A stretch of 46,138 nucleotides of DNA. Origin: an uncultured Actinomycetes bacterium. Its GTDB lineage: Bacteria > Actinomycetota > Thermoleophilia > Solirubrobacterales > 70-9. The position numbers and the translations under genes were made by a program. Under the pieces are notes generated by a model, which had not been told where the DNA came from, ran no database searches, and saw only the letters and a program-made list of their open reading frames with translations. Shown piece by piece: positions 22,190 to 29,894 of this stretch (positions are counted from its first letter, which is position 1; every line of letters begins with the position of its first letter). The stretch is taken from assembly GCA_946479725.1 (NCBI GenBank), contig CAMLHB010000001.1:1-46138 (forward strand), given 5' to 3'.

Positions 22190-22498
22190 ATGCCTCAAGC
22201 TGCGCCATCCAGGAGCCGGGGTCGTCCCCCGAAGCCACCGGTCGCTCGGAGGACGAGCTGGCTAAGGATCCGCGTCTCCGACCCCGAGAAGGCAATGATC
22301 GAAGCCAACGCCCAGACGGCGGGGCTGCGGCTCAGCGACTACATCCGGCAGCTGGGAATTTCGGGCGCGCGGCCGATCACGGCGCCGGCACAAAGGACCG
22401 CAGCGGCGCCGCTCGACCGCCCAAACCCCCTGATGCCCGAGCGGAACGCGCGAATCCTGGCGGCCCGCGAACGACTGCGGGAGAGAACCGCAGAATGA
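22190..22498 (+). CDS. MobC-like ribbon-helix-helix DNA-binding protein
   Basis: 102 residues. RTSWLRIRVSDPEKAMIEANAQTAGLRLSDYIRQLG follows the MobC/relaxosome RHH pattern (landmarks WLRIRVSDPEKAMIEANA and AGLRLSDYIRQLG). An AT-hook-like RSRGRPPKPP arm precedes it. In plasmids MobC helps open oriT. In a phage it is more likely a repressor or a packaging/nicking accessory. I start at ATG 22190, after a TAGAAT box; the frame upstream is non-coding in character. Confidence 0.6.
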   Translation: MPQAAPSRSRGRPPKPPVARRTSWLRIRVSDPEKAMIEANAQTAGLRLSDYIRQLGISGARPITAPAQRTAAAPLDRPNPLMPERNARILAARERLRERTAE

Positions 22499-22998
22499 AC
22501 GGGGCGGGCGTCATCTACTTCATCCAGACTGGCCGGGAAGGCCCGATAAAGATCGGCTGGGCGAGTTCTCCCGAGCACGCCGGCAGACGCCTCACCGCGC
22601 TCCAGATCGGTTCAGCGGCCCGTCTCGTCCTAATTGGGCTACGCGCCGGCTCGACGGCCGACGAGGCCGCGCTTCACGAGCGCTTCGCGGAGGACCGGAT
22701 TGGCGGTGAGTGGTTCTGGCCTTCGGCCGCCCTGCTCGAGGAGGTCGGGGTAGGCCTGGACTGGCCGAGGGAATGGGAAGAGGTCCTGCACCAATGGGCG
22801 AAGGACGAAGGGCGCTCGCCAGCGGCGGTCCTGCTTGATGCCTTCATGCACTATCTCGGCCACCCGGAAGAAGACTGGGGGCTCCTGCGCAGCGGGTCCG
22901 AGGAGGCGATGGAGCACTGGGCTGATGTCCACGAAGCCCGGGCAGCACGGGGTGGGCAGCCGCAGATGCGTAAGCCCGCCGGTCGCCACTCGGCTTGA
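22495..22998 (+). CDS. T5orf172-type GIY-YIG domain protein
   Basis: 167 residues. VIYFIQTG...PIKIGWA, RLTALQIGSAARLVLIG, AALHERF and GGEWFWPS are the successive motifs of the T5orf172/MUG113 branch of the GIY-YIG nuclease superfamily. The catalytic Tyr, Arg and Glu positions are approximated by IYF, HERF and GEWF. Phage members may be nicking or host-takeover nucleases. The C-terminal 80 residues are helical and unrecognised. Coupled by ATGA to the RHH gene. Confidence 0.65.
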   Translation: MNGAGVIYFIQTGREGPIKIGWASSPEHAGRRLTALQIGSAARLVLIGLRAGSTADEAALHERFAEDRIGGEWFWPSAALLEEVGVGLDWPREWEEVLHQWAKDEGRSPAAVLLDAFMHYLGHPEEDWGLLRSGSEEAMEHWADVHEARAARGGQPQMRKPAGRHSA

Positions 22999-23024
22999 CA
23001 GCCTCTAACCGCTCGGCCTAGCCT
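22995..23024 (+). promoter_or_regulatory. Sigma-70-like promoter of the secreted-protein gene
   Basis: Consensus TTGACA (22995-23000), 18-base spacer, TAGCCT (23019-23024), then GGGGGAGGGG before ATG 23056. No dispersed palindrome overlaps it, so it should remain active in a lysogen. Confidence 0.65.
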
Positions 23025-23055
23025 GAGCGGGTCAACGTCGAGTGGGGGAGGGGCT

Positions 23056-23400
23056 ATGCGAGTTCGGGCGGTTCTACTGGTTGCGGTGATGGCGCTTATG
23101 GTGCCGGCGGCCGCGCAGGCGATCTACGGCCCGCAGGCCGTCCACCATCTACGGCGCTGGGTCGAGCAGGACTGCCACTCCTACCCCGGCTTCCGCTGCT
23201 TGGACTGGAACGTCGAACACTGCTGGAAGCTGGGCCGCCACAAGGTCCGCTGCAAGGCGTGGCAGGAGTACCGCCACAACGGCAACTTCCGGATCTGCCG
23301 CTTCCACGTCTCGGCGATCGAACGACCCGATCGCGATCTGGTCTACCTGCACGTGGGCTGGGTGCGCTGCTACTCCGAAAGCGGCAAGGAAATCCGGTAG
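23056..23400 (+). CDS. Secreted cysteine-rich protein (probable moron)
   Basis: 114 residues. A classic signal peptide (MRVRAVLLVAVMALMVPAAAQA) ends in an Ala-X-Ala cleavage site near residue 22. The mature part has six Cys, each preceded by a charged or hydrophobic neighbour, and many Trp/His/Arg, fitting a small disulfide-bonded extracytoplasmic protein. It has its own promoter and is closed by a terminator, the plan of a lysogenic-conversion gene. Function unknown; superinfection exclusion or wall binding are guesses. Confidence 0.7.
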   Translation: MRVRAVLLVAVMALMVPAAAQAIYGPQAVHHLRRWVEQDCHSYPGFRCLDWNVEHCWKLGRHKVRCKAWQEYRHNGNFRICRFHVSAIERPDRDLVYLHVGWVRCYSESGKEIR

Positions 23401-23413
23401 GCGTCCAAGGAAA

Positions 23414-23447
23414 AGCCCCACCGGCCCAATGAAGAGCCGGCGGGGCT
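23414..23447. terminator. Bidirectional terminator between convergent genes
   Basis: AGCCCCACCGGC (23414-23425) pairs with GCCGGCGGGGCT (23436-23447) with one mismatch and a 10-base loop, preceded on the plus strand by AAAA, which gives a U run for the minus transcript. It lies between the convergent secreted-protein and transglycosylase genes. Confidence 0.65.
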
Positions 23448-23514
23448 AGGGATGGTCCGTCCAAGGGACCAGAGGGATAAGGCTAGCGCTACTCAGAGAA
23501 CCTTGCTGTTGGGC

Positions 23515-24024
23515 TCAGCGGTAGGCGCAGCCGCTCTCGTAGGGAGCCCACGGCCCTTCGCCCTGTTCGAGGTAGAGCCGGTGCGCGATCCGGTCCTGTT
23601 CTCGTGGCGAGAGCCACTGAGGGAAGGGAGGGATCAAGCCGTAGGCACCAGAGGGGCCGACGAAGTAGTCCCCGCCGGACTCGCAAAGGGCGATCGGGTA
23701 CGGCACCGCCCAGTAGTGGCCGCCGTAGTAGAACGGCGTGACGCGGACCCGCCACAGCTTGCGCTTGCGGTGGTCGTAGAAGGCCCGCTGGTCCCGGCGC
23801 CAGATGTGCTTCATGGCGTGGCGGTGGTCGGCCGGGGCGCACGACAGGCGCCGGCGCTCGGCCCTGATCGTTGCGTCCGTGGTCTCAGCGCGCTGCCATC
23901 GCGAGATGTCCCAGACCTTCGCCGAGAACGGGCGGAACGCCTGGGCGGTGCAATGGACGGGTACGGGGTGCTGAGTCGGGCTGGTGAATGCGGCCAGCAC
24001 GACGAGAGTTGCTAGACCTCTCAC
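23515..24024 (-). CDS. Secreted Rpf/lysozyme-like transglycosylase
   Basis: 169 residues from GTG with AAGGGAGAG upstream. Short signal peptide (MRGLATLVVLAAFTSP). The C-terminal third, PIALCESGGDYFVGPSGAYGLI then WLSPREQDRIAHRLYLEQG and PWAPYESGC, matches resuscitation-promoting-factor/transglycosylase-like domains with the catalytic Glu in CESGG. The usual Trp-rich middle is short. Being exported and on the opposite strand to the phage operons, it looks like lysogen-expressed cargo that remodels host wall. It could instead assist DNA entry. Confidence 0.7.
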   Translation of the reverse strand: MRGLATLVVLAAFTSPTQHPVPVHCTAQAFRPFSAKVWDISRWQRAETTDATIRAERRRLSCAPADHRHAMKHIWRRDQRAFYDHRKRKLWRVRVTPFYYGGHYWAVPYPIALCESGGDYFVGPSGAYGLIPPFPQWLSPREQDRIAHRLYLEQGEGPWAPYESGCAYR

Positions 24025-24049
24025 GGTCTCTCCCTTCGCTTTTTCGGGT

Positions 24050-24076
24050 GCCCCGCGGTGGATCAGGGAGCGGGGC
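24050..24076. terminator. Hairpin upstream of the terminase gene
   Basis: GCCCCGC (24050-24056) and GCGGGGC (24070-24076), 7-bp perfect stem with 13-base loop in the divergent gap between the transglycosylase and terminase genes. It may insulate the two units. Confidence 0.4.
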
Positions 24077-24122
24077 AGTAGGGCGATGAATCGCTCCTTG
24101 CCGGTTTGCGGACGGGCGGAAC

Positions 24123-24142
24123 TGTCGCAGACGGATGCGACA
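24123..24142. promoter_or_regulatory. Dispersed operator-like palindrome, site 7
   Basis: TGTCGCA-GACGGA-TGCGACA followed by CTC, the same arms, spacer length and 3' flank as site 2 before the endolysin. It ends 26 bases before the terminase GTG 24169, where it could block the whole late operon. Confidence 0.6.
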
Positions 24143-24168
24143 CTCCCCGGACCTTGGAGAGCGCGACT

Positions 24169-26760
24169 GTGGCAACCGACCTCGACGCCCTGCGGGCGGA
24201 ACTGCGCGAGTCGACGCCGTTCTGGGCCGAACGCTTCGCCAAGATTCGCGACAAGCAGGGGCGGCTGATCCCGCTCGTTCCGAAAGCCGGTCAGCTGGCA
24301 CTAGACGAAGCCCTGGAGGCCCAGCGAGCGGCCGGCAAACCGATGCGGGCGATCGTGCTGAAGGCACGGCAGATCGGTTTCTGCTTGGACCCAGCGACCC
24401 GCGTGCTGACATCTGATCTGCGCTGGGTGCCGATCGAGAGCTTGCGGCCCGGCGACCAACTCGTCGCCACTGACGAGATGCCGCCGGGGCCGAGGCGCGG
24501 CCGACGCTTGCGGGTCGGCGAAGTGGAGGGCCGCCGCGAAGTCTTCGAGCGGGCCTATCGCCTCCGGATGGACAATGGGGAGGAACTTGTGGCCACCGGG
24601 CCGCACCGCTTCCTCTGCAAGAAACGCGGCGCCGTCGATACCCAGTGGCGGACGGTCGAGCACATCCGCGTCGGCGATGAAATCCGCCACATCACCCAGC
24701 CGTGGGACGAGACGGACATCGAGGACGCATGGATTGGGGGGATCCTCGACGGAGAGGGTTGCCTACGAAAGGACAAGGGCGAGGTCACCATCTCGCAGCG
24801 GCATGGGCGGGTCTACGATCGCGCGGCCGAATACCTGCGGCGCAACGGCTTCACCTTCCGCGAGGATCTCGATGCCCGCGGTCCCGGGTCTTCGAAGCTC
24901 GGCCGCGATCCAGTTGGCCGCCTGGTGGTCAACCGACTCAACGACCTCTTCCGCCTTCTCGGCAAATGTCGGCCGGTCAGATTCCCTGAGAACTGGTGGG
25001 AGGGCAGGGAGTTGCCCGGCAAGCGCTCGGGCGTCGCCTGGGCCAAGGTGGTGGCAGTCGAGCCGCTCGGCGAGCAGCGGATGATCGACCTTCAGACGTC
25101 GACCCAAACGTTCATCGCCGAGGGCTTCGTCTCCCACAACTCGACGTGGATCCAGGCAAAGCTCTGCCACCGCGCCACCCTGCGCGAGCACTACGACGCG
25201 GTGACGGTCGCCCACGACAAGGAAACCGGCGGAAAGCTCTTCCGGATGTTCGAGACGATCTACATCAATCTGCCCGAGGACCGCGAGCTCAAGCCCGATG
25301 CCCACACCTACCGGCGGTCGCAGTACCTTCACCTCGGCGGCGATGGCCTTCGCCACGCCGGAGACATTTTCCCCGACTCCCGCTACACCGTCGACACCGC
25401 TGGCGAGTTCCAGGCTGGCCGCGGCGGCACCTACCGCGCCATCCACGCTTCCGAGTGCGCCTTCTGGTCGCGGATCAACGAGAAGCTCACGGCGCTGATG
25501 TCGGCCGTCCCCGACGACCCCGAGACCCTCTTCGTGATGGAGTCCACGGCCAACGGCTACAACGAATTCAAGGACCGCTGGGACGACGCGGAATCCGGCC
25601 GCAACGCCGACTGGATCGCCTTCTTCTGGCCGTGGTTCAAAGAGCCGGACTACAGGATGGCCTTCGCCTCGGAGACCGAGGCCGAACGATTCATGGTCGG
25701 CGACCCGACGCATCCATATGCCGAGGAAGAGCCCGAGCTGGTCGAGCGCTTCGAGCTGGAGCCAGAGCAGCTGAACTGGCGCCGGCAGGTGATCTCCGCG
25801 AAATTCGGCGGCGACATCCGCTTCTTCGACCAGGAGTACCCCGCCACCCCACAGCACGCTTTCATCGCCACGGGCCGCAAGGTCTTCGACTCCTACAAGC
25901 TCTCCCGGCTCGCCAAACGAGTCGAGTTCACCGACCCCCGCCAGCCGACCGAGGAATGCCCCGGGCCGCGCGTCGGCGACTTCAAGGGGATCGAGCACCG
26001 CCCCTTCCCGACTCCCGCCGGCGGCACGATCGAGGTCCCAACGAAAGTCCTCTGGACCCCCCGCCCGCGAGGCGTGGCGAGCCCGATGCCGCCGTGGCGC
26101 TTCTGGCTGGAGTCAGACGGCCGCGGGGGCCTGAAGCGGCCGAGCCAGTACGTGATCGCGGTAGACGTCTCCGGCGCCAACACCGAATCCACCGAGGAGG
26201 CCGACTACCACGCCGTGCAGGTGATCGACCACAAGACCCTGGAGCAGGTGGCCGAGTACCGCTCCCGGATTGACCCCGACCTGGTGGCCCTCGAGGTCCT
26301 GATGGCGGCCCTGTTCTTCAACAAGGCGCTGGTCGCGGTGGAGCGGACCGGCGGCTGGGGCGGCCCGGTCGCCCGGATCCTCTACCACGACTACCACTAC
26401 CCGCACGTCTATCGCTCCAAGAAGGTCGGCAACGCCACCGAGCGGATCGACCAGCGGCTTGGCTGGGACACCAACGTCCGCACCAAGCCCGAACTGATCG
26501 CCCACGCGACCGAGTTGCTGCGCGACGAAGTGGACGGGATCCGCTCGCGCCTGCTGGTTGGGGAGATGCAGACCTACACCCGCACCGAGAAAGGCGTCGC
26601 CGAAGCCGAGCCCAAGAAGTACGACGACCTGCTGATGGCCTGGATGATCGCCCAGCAGGTAGCCAAGGAATCCTTCATGCGCGGGCAGGCTGTCTCCTCG
26701 CCACGCCACACCGCCCACGCGCCTTCTTCGCTCGGGGCCTACGATGCCCGCCTGCGGTGA
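24169..26760 (+). CDS. Large terminase subunit interrupted by an intein
   Basis: 863 residues before splicing, about 610 after. I start at GTG 24169, preceded by TTGGAGAG; the frame is open to 24106 but that part holds palindrome site 7. The P-loop reads KARQIGF, is broken by the intein (residues 72-324), and resumes STWIQAKL. Walker B region is AIHASECAFW, motif III ESTANG. The C-terminal RNase H-like nuclease has VIAVDVSG, VAVERTGGWGG and KKYDDLLMAW acidic residues. It cuts and pumps DNA into the head. Sequence type fits the Terminase_6/ESTANG group. Confidence 0.9.
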   Translation: MATDLDALRAELRESTPFWAERFAKIRDKQGRLIPLVPKAGQLALDEALEAQRAAGKPMRAIVLKARQIGFCLDPATRVLTSDLRWVPIESLRPGDQLVATDEMPPGPRRGRRLRVGEVEGRREVFERAYRLRMDNGEELVATGPHRFLCKKRGAVDTQWRTVEHIRVGDEIRHITQPWDETDIEDAWIGGILDGEGCLRKDKGEVTISQRHGRVYDRAAEYLRRNGFTFREDLDARGPGSSKLGRDPVGRLVVNRLNDLFRLLGKCRPVRFPENWWEGRELPGKRSGVAWAKVVAVEPLGEQRMIDLQTSTQTFIAEGFVSHNSTWIQAKLCHRATLREHYDAVTVAHDKETGGKLFRMFETIYINLPEDRELKPDAHTYRRSQYLHLGGDGLRHAGDIFPDSRYTVDTAGEFQAGRGGTYRAIHASECAFWSRINEKLTALMSAVPDDPETLFVMESTANGYNEFKDRWDDAESGRNADWIAFFWPWFKEPDYRMAFASETEAERFMVGDPTHPYAEEEPELVERFELEPEQLNWRRQVISAKFGGDIRFFDQEYPATPQHAFIATGRKVFDSYKLSRLAKRVEFTDPRQPTEECPGPRVGDFKGIEHRPFPTPAGGTIEVPTKVLWTPRPRGVASPMPPWRFWLESDGRGGLKRPSQYVIAVDVSGANTESTEEADYHAVQVIDHKTLEQVAEYRSRIDPDLVALEVLMAALFFNKALVAVERTGGWGGPVARILYHDYHYPHVYRSKKVGNATERIDQRLGWDTNVRTKPELIAHATELLRDEVDGIRSRLLVGEMQTYTRTEKGVAEAEPKKYDDLLMAWMIAQQVAKESFMRGQAVSSPRHTAHAPSSLGAYDARLR
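24382..25140 (+). mobile_element. Intein with single LAGLIDADG motif in the TerL P-loop
   Basis: 253 residues in frame. Block A is CLDPATRVLT with Cys1. Block B is VATGPHRF. The LAGLIDADG-like block is WIGGILDGEGCL. Blocks F/G read MIDLQTSTQTFIAEGFVSHN with terminal His-Asn, and Ser+1 starts the C-extein. All residues for splicing are present. Only one dodecapeptide is evident and the length is short for a two-motif homing endonuclease, so the nuclease may be single-motif (dimeric) or reduced. Insertion is at the ATPase active site, where an unspliced enzyme must be dead. Confidence 0.92.
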
Positions 26761-26790
26761 GCCGTCCGCCCGCTCAGGCACACTTCCGCC

Positions 26791-26810
26791 TGTTGCTTCC
26801 CGACGCGACA
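26791..26810. promoter_or_regulatory. Dispersed operator-like palindrome, site 8
   Basis: TGTTGCT-TCCCGA-CGCGACA in the 60-base gap after the terminase, ending ten bases before ATG 26821, the same distance as site 2 to its gene. Confidence 0.45.
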
Positions 26811-26820
26811 CCGACGAGCG

Positions 26821-27069
26821 ATGAGCCTCGAGCTGTGGATACCGCCCTCCGCTCGGGAGCGTCGGCGCGTCATCGTCTGCGAACTCTGCAAGCGGCGCTT
26901 CCCCGCCGAGCAAGAGCAGCAGGCCCACCGACACATCAAGGCTTGCCTGAAGCGCAACATCGACGTCCTGCAGGAGCACGTCCACCGGCGCGAGCAGTTC
27001 CACGGGGACGACCTCTTCGACCTGGAGTTCGAGGCATACCTGCGGCGGGAGGCCGCTAAGCCCCGATGA
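26821..27069 (+). CDS. Zinc-finger protein after terminase
   Basis: 82 residues. CELCKRRFPAEQEQQAHRHIKAC is a C2H2/C2HC-type finger (Cys-X2-Cys, then His-X-His and Cys). The C-terminal half is acidic and helical. In a few phages small zinc-finger or HNH proteins next to TerL assist packaging, so that role is possible here. Preceded by palindrome site 8 and GACGAGCG. Confidence 0.65.
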   Translation: MSLELWIPPSARERRRVIVCELCKRRFPAEQEQQAHRHIKACLKRNIDVLQEHVHRREQFHGDDLFDLEFEAYLRREAAKPR

Positions 27070-27518
27070 AGCGCGACTTCGCAACCGTCATCTTCGAGGA
27101 GAACTTCGAGCGCGGCTATCGGCCGGGCGACGAGCACGCCCACCGCGCAGCGGCCGCGCTGGCCGATCGCTTCGACGCGCCCACGATCCAGGCGGTCGCC
27201 GACGCGCTGTCCTTCCTCAACCGCATCGGCGGCCAGATGTACATCGTCACCCTGCGCCGCCAGGTCGCCGAGGACGAGTACGAGACCGAAGCCATCCACG
27301 TGCGCTACGAGACCCGTGACGCCAAGATGCACATCGCCCCGTCGCCCGACCAGGTAGGCGCGGTGCCGATCCAGGACTTCAGCGAGCCGCCCACGCGCAT
27401 CGAGATCGACGCGCCCGGGAGGGAAGCCGAGGAGGAGGTCGAGACCGACCTTCGGGACGAGATCGAGGCCGAGGCAGAAGCCTTGGACGAGGAGTCCGCC
27501 GCAGTTTCCACGGGGTAA
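27066..27518 (+). CDS. Hypothetical protein before portal
   Basis: 150 residues. Helical N-terminal half (HAHRAAAALADRFDAPTIQAVADALSFLNRIGG), beta-like middle (EAIHVRYETRDAKMHIAPS), and a very acidic C-terminal tail. The acidic tail may mediate binding to a basic partner or to the portal. No family recognised. Coupled to the zinc-finger gene. Confidence 0.55.
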   Translation: MKRDFATVIFEENFERGYRPGDEHAHRAAAALADRFDAPTIQAVADALSFLNRIGGQMYIVTLRRQVAEDEYETEAIHVRYETRDAKMHIAPSPDQVGAVPIQDFSEPPTRIEIDAPGREAEEEVETDLRDEIEAEAEALDEESAAVSTG

Positions 27519-27521
27519 CCG

Positions 27522-29495
27522 ATGCCCCCGCTCGCCACGAAGCCGCCGCTCGGCAGCCGCGACGAACACAGCGCTGAGGAGAAACGGCTGCTCGATCTGG
27601 TCTGCAAGCGCTGGGGCGCAGCCGAGAAACTGCACCAGCAGTACCGGCCCAAATGGGACCAGTTCTACGGGCTCTCCCGCAACTGGCGGCGGCAGAAGAA
27701 GGCGCTCACGCAGGCGTCCACCGAGAACGACCGCGACGTCGTGATCGACGAACTGAAGCGGCAGTGGGGGCAGGAGCTCTTCATCCCCTACTGCCACACG
27801 GTCATCGAGACCGTCCTGCCCCGGATCCTCTCCCGCGACGTCCAGTACCGCGCCCTCCCGGGTGACTTGAGCGACGCGGCCCACGAAGCCGCCGAACCGC
27901 TCGAACGGCTCTACGAACGGGACGCCAAAGCGATGAGCTACACCCGCAAGCTGCAGGAATCGGCCCGCTCGGGCCTGCGCTACGGCCTCGGCGTCCACAA
28001 GGACTACTGGGAATGCCGCACCCGCAAGGGCAAGAGCATCGCCGGCTACGACACCAAAGCCGGCTACCAGGTCAGGGACAAGCGAATCACCGTCTACGAG
28101 GGTCCGCAAAACGAGTCGGTCGACATCTTCAACTTCCGCTGGGATCCCTCCGGCCACGACCTGGAGACCTGCGACTACGTGATCCACCGCACCTGGCGCT
28201 CGATCGACTACATCGTCGACCGAGTGGCTGAAGGCACCAAGAACCGGGCGCAGGGGATCAACCGCGGCTGGCGCGAACTCGACATCGAGAGGATCAAGAA
28301 GCTCAGCTCCGGCGACGGCCGCGCGAAGGTCTGGGCGGGGCGGAACGAAGCCTCGGGCCTCAGTTCCAACGCCGCCGAAGAAGAACTCTTCGAGGTCTGG
28401 GAGTGCCACGACCGCGAACAGGTCCTCGTCGTCCTCGGCGGCGAGAGCGGCATCCTCGTCGAACAGAACGGCAACCCGTTCATCCACGGCGACTTCCCCT
28501 TCGCCATCTTCCGGCCCACGATCGTCGAGCACGAGTTCGTGGGGATCGGGGAGATCGAGCCGATCGCCCACCTTCAGTGGGAGTTGAACACCCTGCGCGG
28601 CCAGCGCCGGGACGCCGCCACCCTCGCCCTGAACCAGGGCTACTTCTACCAGGAGGGCACTCTGGATCCGACCCAGATCGCCCTCGGCCCCGGCATGATG
28701 AACCCGGTCTGGGGCAACCCCTCGGAAATCATGCAGCCGATGAACTTCCGGGACATCCCCCAGTCGGGGATCTCCGAGGAGCAGGCGATCAAGGCCGACA
28801 TCGAGCTGGCGACCGGGATCTCCGAAGCGGTGACCGGCACCGGCGGCGAAGAAACCGCGACCGGTACCCAGCTGGTCCAGGCCGCCGCGAACCTGCGGAT
28901 CAAACAGAAGGCCAAGAATCTCTTCGTCGACCTGGTTCGCCCCGAGACCGCGCACCGCGAATCCCTCTACGAACAGTACGTCGTCGCCCAGGGCCAGTCG
29001 CAGACGGTCCGCGTGGAGGATGCCACCACCCCGACCGGCTATCGCTTCATCCAGGTCAGCCCCGAGATGTTCCTGGCGAACGTCGAAGTGGTCCCGGTAG
29101 ACGGCTCAACCGAAGCTGACGACCCCGCCCAGAAGAAGCACGACGCCGGGGAACTGGGGATGCTGCTCGCGCCCTTCGCCGAACAGCTGAACGTGCCGGA
29201 GTTCCTGAAATACGCCCTGCGCCAGCACGACATCGAAGGCGTGGAGAAATGGGTCAAGGAAGGGCCGAGCCCCGCGCAGGTCGGCTCGCAGACCGCCCAG
29301 TCCGTCGCCCAGAAGTTCAACGAAGCGATGGAGCGCGCCGGCCTCCCCGAACAGTTGATCCAGCAGATCCTCGAAGCCGCCCACTCGAACCTCGACACCG
29401 AACAGTCCCAGGAAGGCCCGCCTCCCGGCGCGGCCCCTGAATCCGAACCCCCGGCGTCCTCCAACGGAGCGGCGCCCGAACCGATTGGAGCGTAG
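27522..29495 (+). CDS. Portal protein (P22-like)
   Basis: 657 residues. Landmarks are KWDQFYGLSRNWR near the start, PYCHTVIETVLPRIL, LRYGLGVHKDYWE, WDPSGHDLETCDYVIHRTW, then a long helical barrel region (HLQWELNTLRGQRRDAATLALNQG). It is the pattern of portal proteins of P22-like and related podoviruses. It forms the dodecameric ring through which TerL pumps DNA. Gene order terminase, portal, scaffold, capsid supports it. The C terminus is Pro/Glu-rich. Confidence 0.85.
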   Translation: MPPLATKPPLGSRDEHSAEEKRLLDLVCKRWGAAEKLHQQYRPKWDQFYGLSRNWRRQKKALTQASTENDRDVVIDELKRQWGQELFIPYCHTVIETVLPRILSRDVQYRALPGDLSDAAHEAAEPLERLYERDAKAMSYTRKLQESARSGLRYGLGVHKDYWECRTRKGKSIAGYDTKAGYQVRDKRITVYEGPQNESVDIFNFRWDPSGHDLETCDYVIHRTWRSIDYIVDRVAEGTKNRAQGINRGWRELDIERIKKLSSGDGRAKVWAGRNEASGLSSNAAEEELFEVWECHDREQVLVVLGGESGILVEQNGNPFIHGDFPFAIFRPTIVEHEFVGIGEIEPIAHLQWELNTLRGQRRDAATLALNQGYFYQEGTLDPTQIALGPGMMNPVWGNPSEIMQPMNFRDIPQSGISEEQAIKADIELATGISEAVTGTGGEETATGTQLVQAAANLRIKQKAKNLFVDLVRPETAHRESLYEQYVVAQGQSQTVRVEDATTPTGYRFIQVSPEMFLANVEVVPVDGSTEADDPAQKKHDAGELGMLLAPFAEQLNVPEFLKYALRQHDIEGVEKWVKEGPSPAQVGSQTAQSVAQKFNEAMERAGLPEQLIQQILEAAHSNLDTEQSQEGPPPGAAPESEPPASSNGAAPEPIGA

Positions 29496-29891
29496 ATGGC
29501 TACCAAGAGCAAATCCCGCACCGCCAAACGGTCGGCGTCCCGCACCGCCAAACGGACCGCGACCCCCACGCAGACCGAGAAAGTCAAGCCGAACCCGGAC
29601 CCCGGGGCGATGCCGCAGTCCGAGCACCTGAACCCCGACTCCACCAAGCCGGTCCTGAAGGGCGTCAAGCACCGCTTCCAGCCCGGGGAGGAGATCGCCT
29701 TCTGGCCCGCCACCCACATCACCAAGCGGATGCTGAAGGCCGAAGAACCGTTCCCCACGGCGGTCGCCTCCCGCACCGTCCGCGAGGACGGCTCGCTGCA
29801 CACCGAGGGGCTCGGCAAGGGCAAGTGGGTCCTGGGTGGTCCCGCCGGCTACGGGCTGAAGGAGCGCTACCTCGAGGTCACGGTCAAGTAG
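29496..29891 (+). CDS. Structural-region protein with histone-like basic arm
   Basis: 131 residues starting directly after the portal stop. The first 30 residues are Lys/Arg/Ala/Thr/Ser-rich and contain two copies of SRTAKR encoded by an 18-base direct repeat (29514-29531 and 29538-29555). The rest is a small beta domain (KPVLKGVKHRFQPGEEIAFWP...). The basic arm suggests DNA contact in the head or portal region. No named family. Confidence 0.6.
   Translation: MATKSKSRTAKRSASRTAKRTATPTQTEKVKPNPDPGAMPQSEHLNPDSTKPVLKGVKHRFQPGEEIAFWPATHITKRMLKAEEPFPTAVASRTVREDGSLHTEGLGKGKWVLGGPAGYGLKERYLEVTVK
29514..29555 (+). repeat. 18-base direct repeat coding SRTAKR
   Basis: Two identical copies of the 18-base unit (29514-29531 and 29538-29555), period 24, within the basic arm. 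Likely recent duplication. Confidence 0.75.
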
Positions 29892-29894
29892 GCG

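Noticed and set aside
26757..27059. Plus-strand frame overlapping the zinc-finger gene
   Set aside because: Out of frame with the clear zinc-finger protein 26821-27069; Arg/Pro/Ala shadow composition.
26739..28955. Very long minus-strand open frame (738 residues) opposite the portal
   Set aside because: It mirrors the codon periodicity of the portal and neighbouring genes on the plus strand, has Gly/Arg/Leu/Asp-biased composition and no motif.
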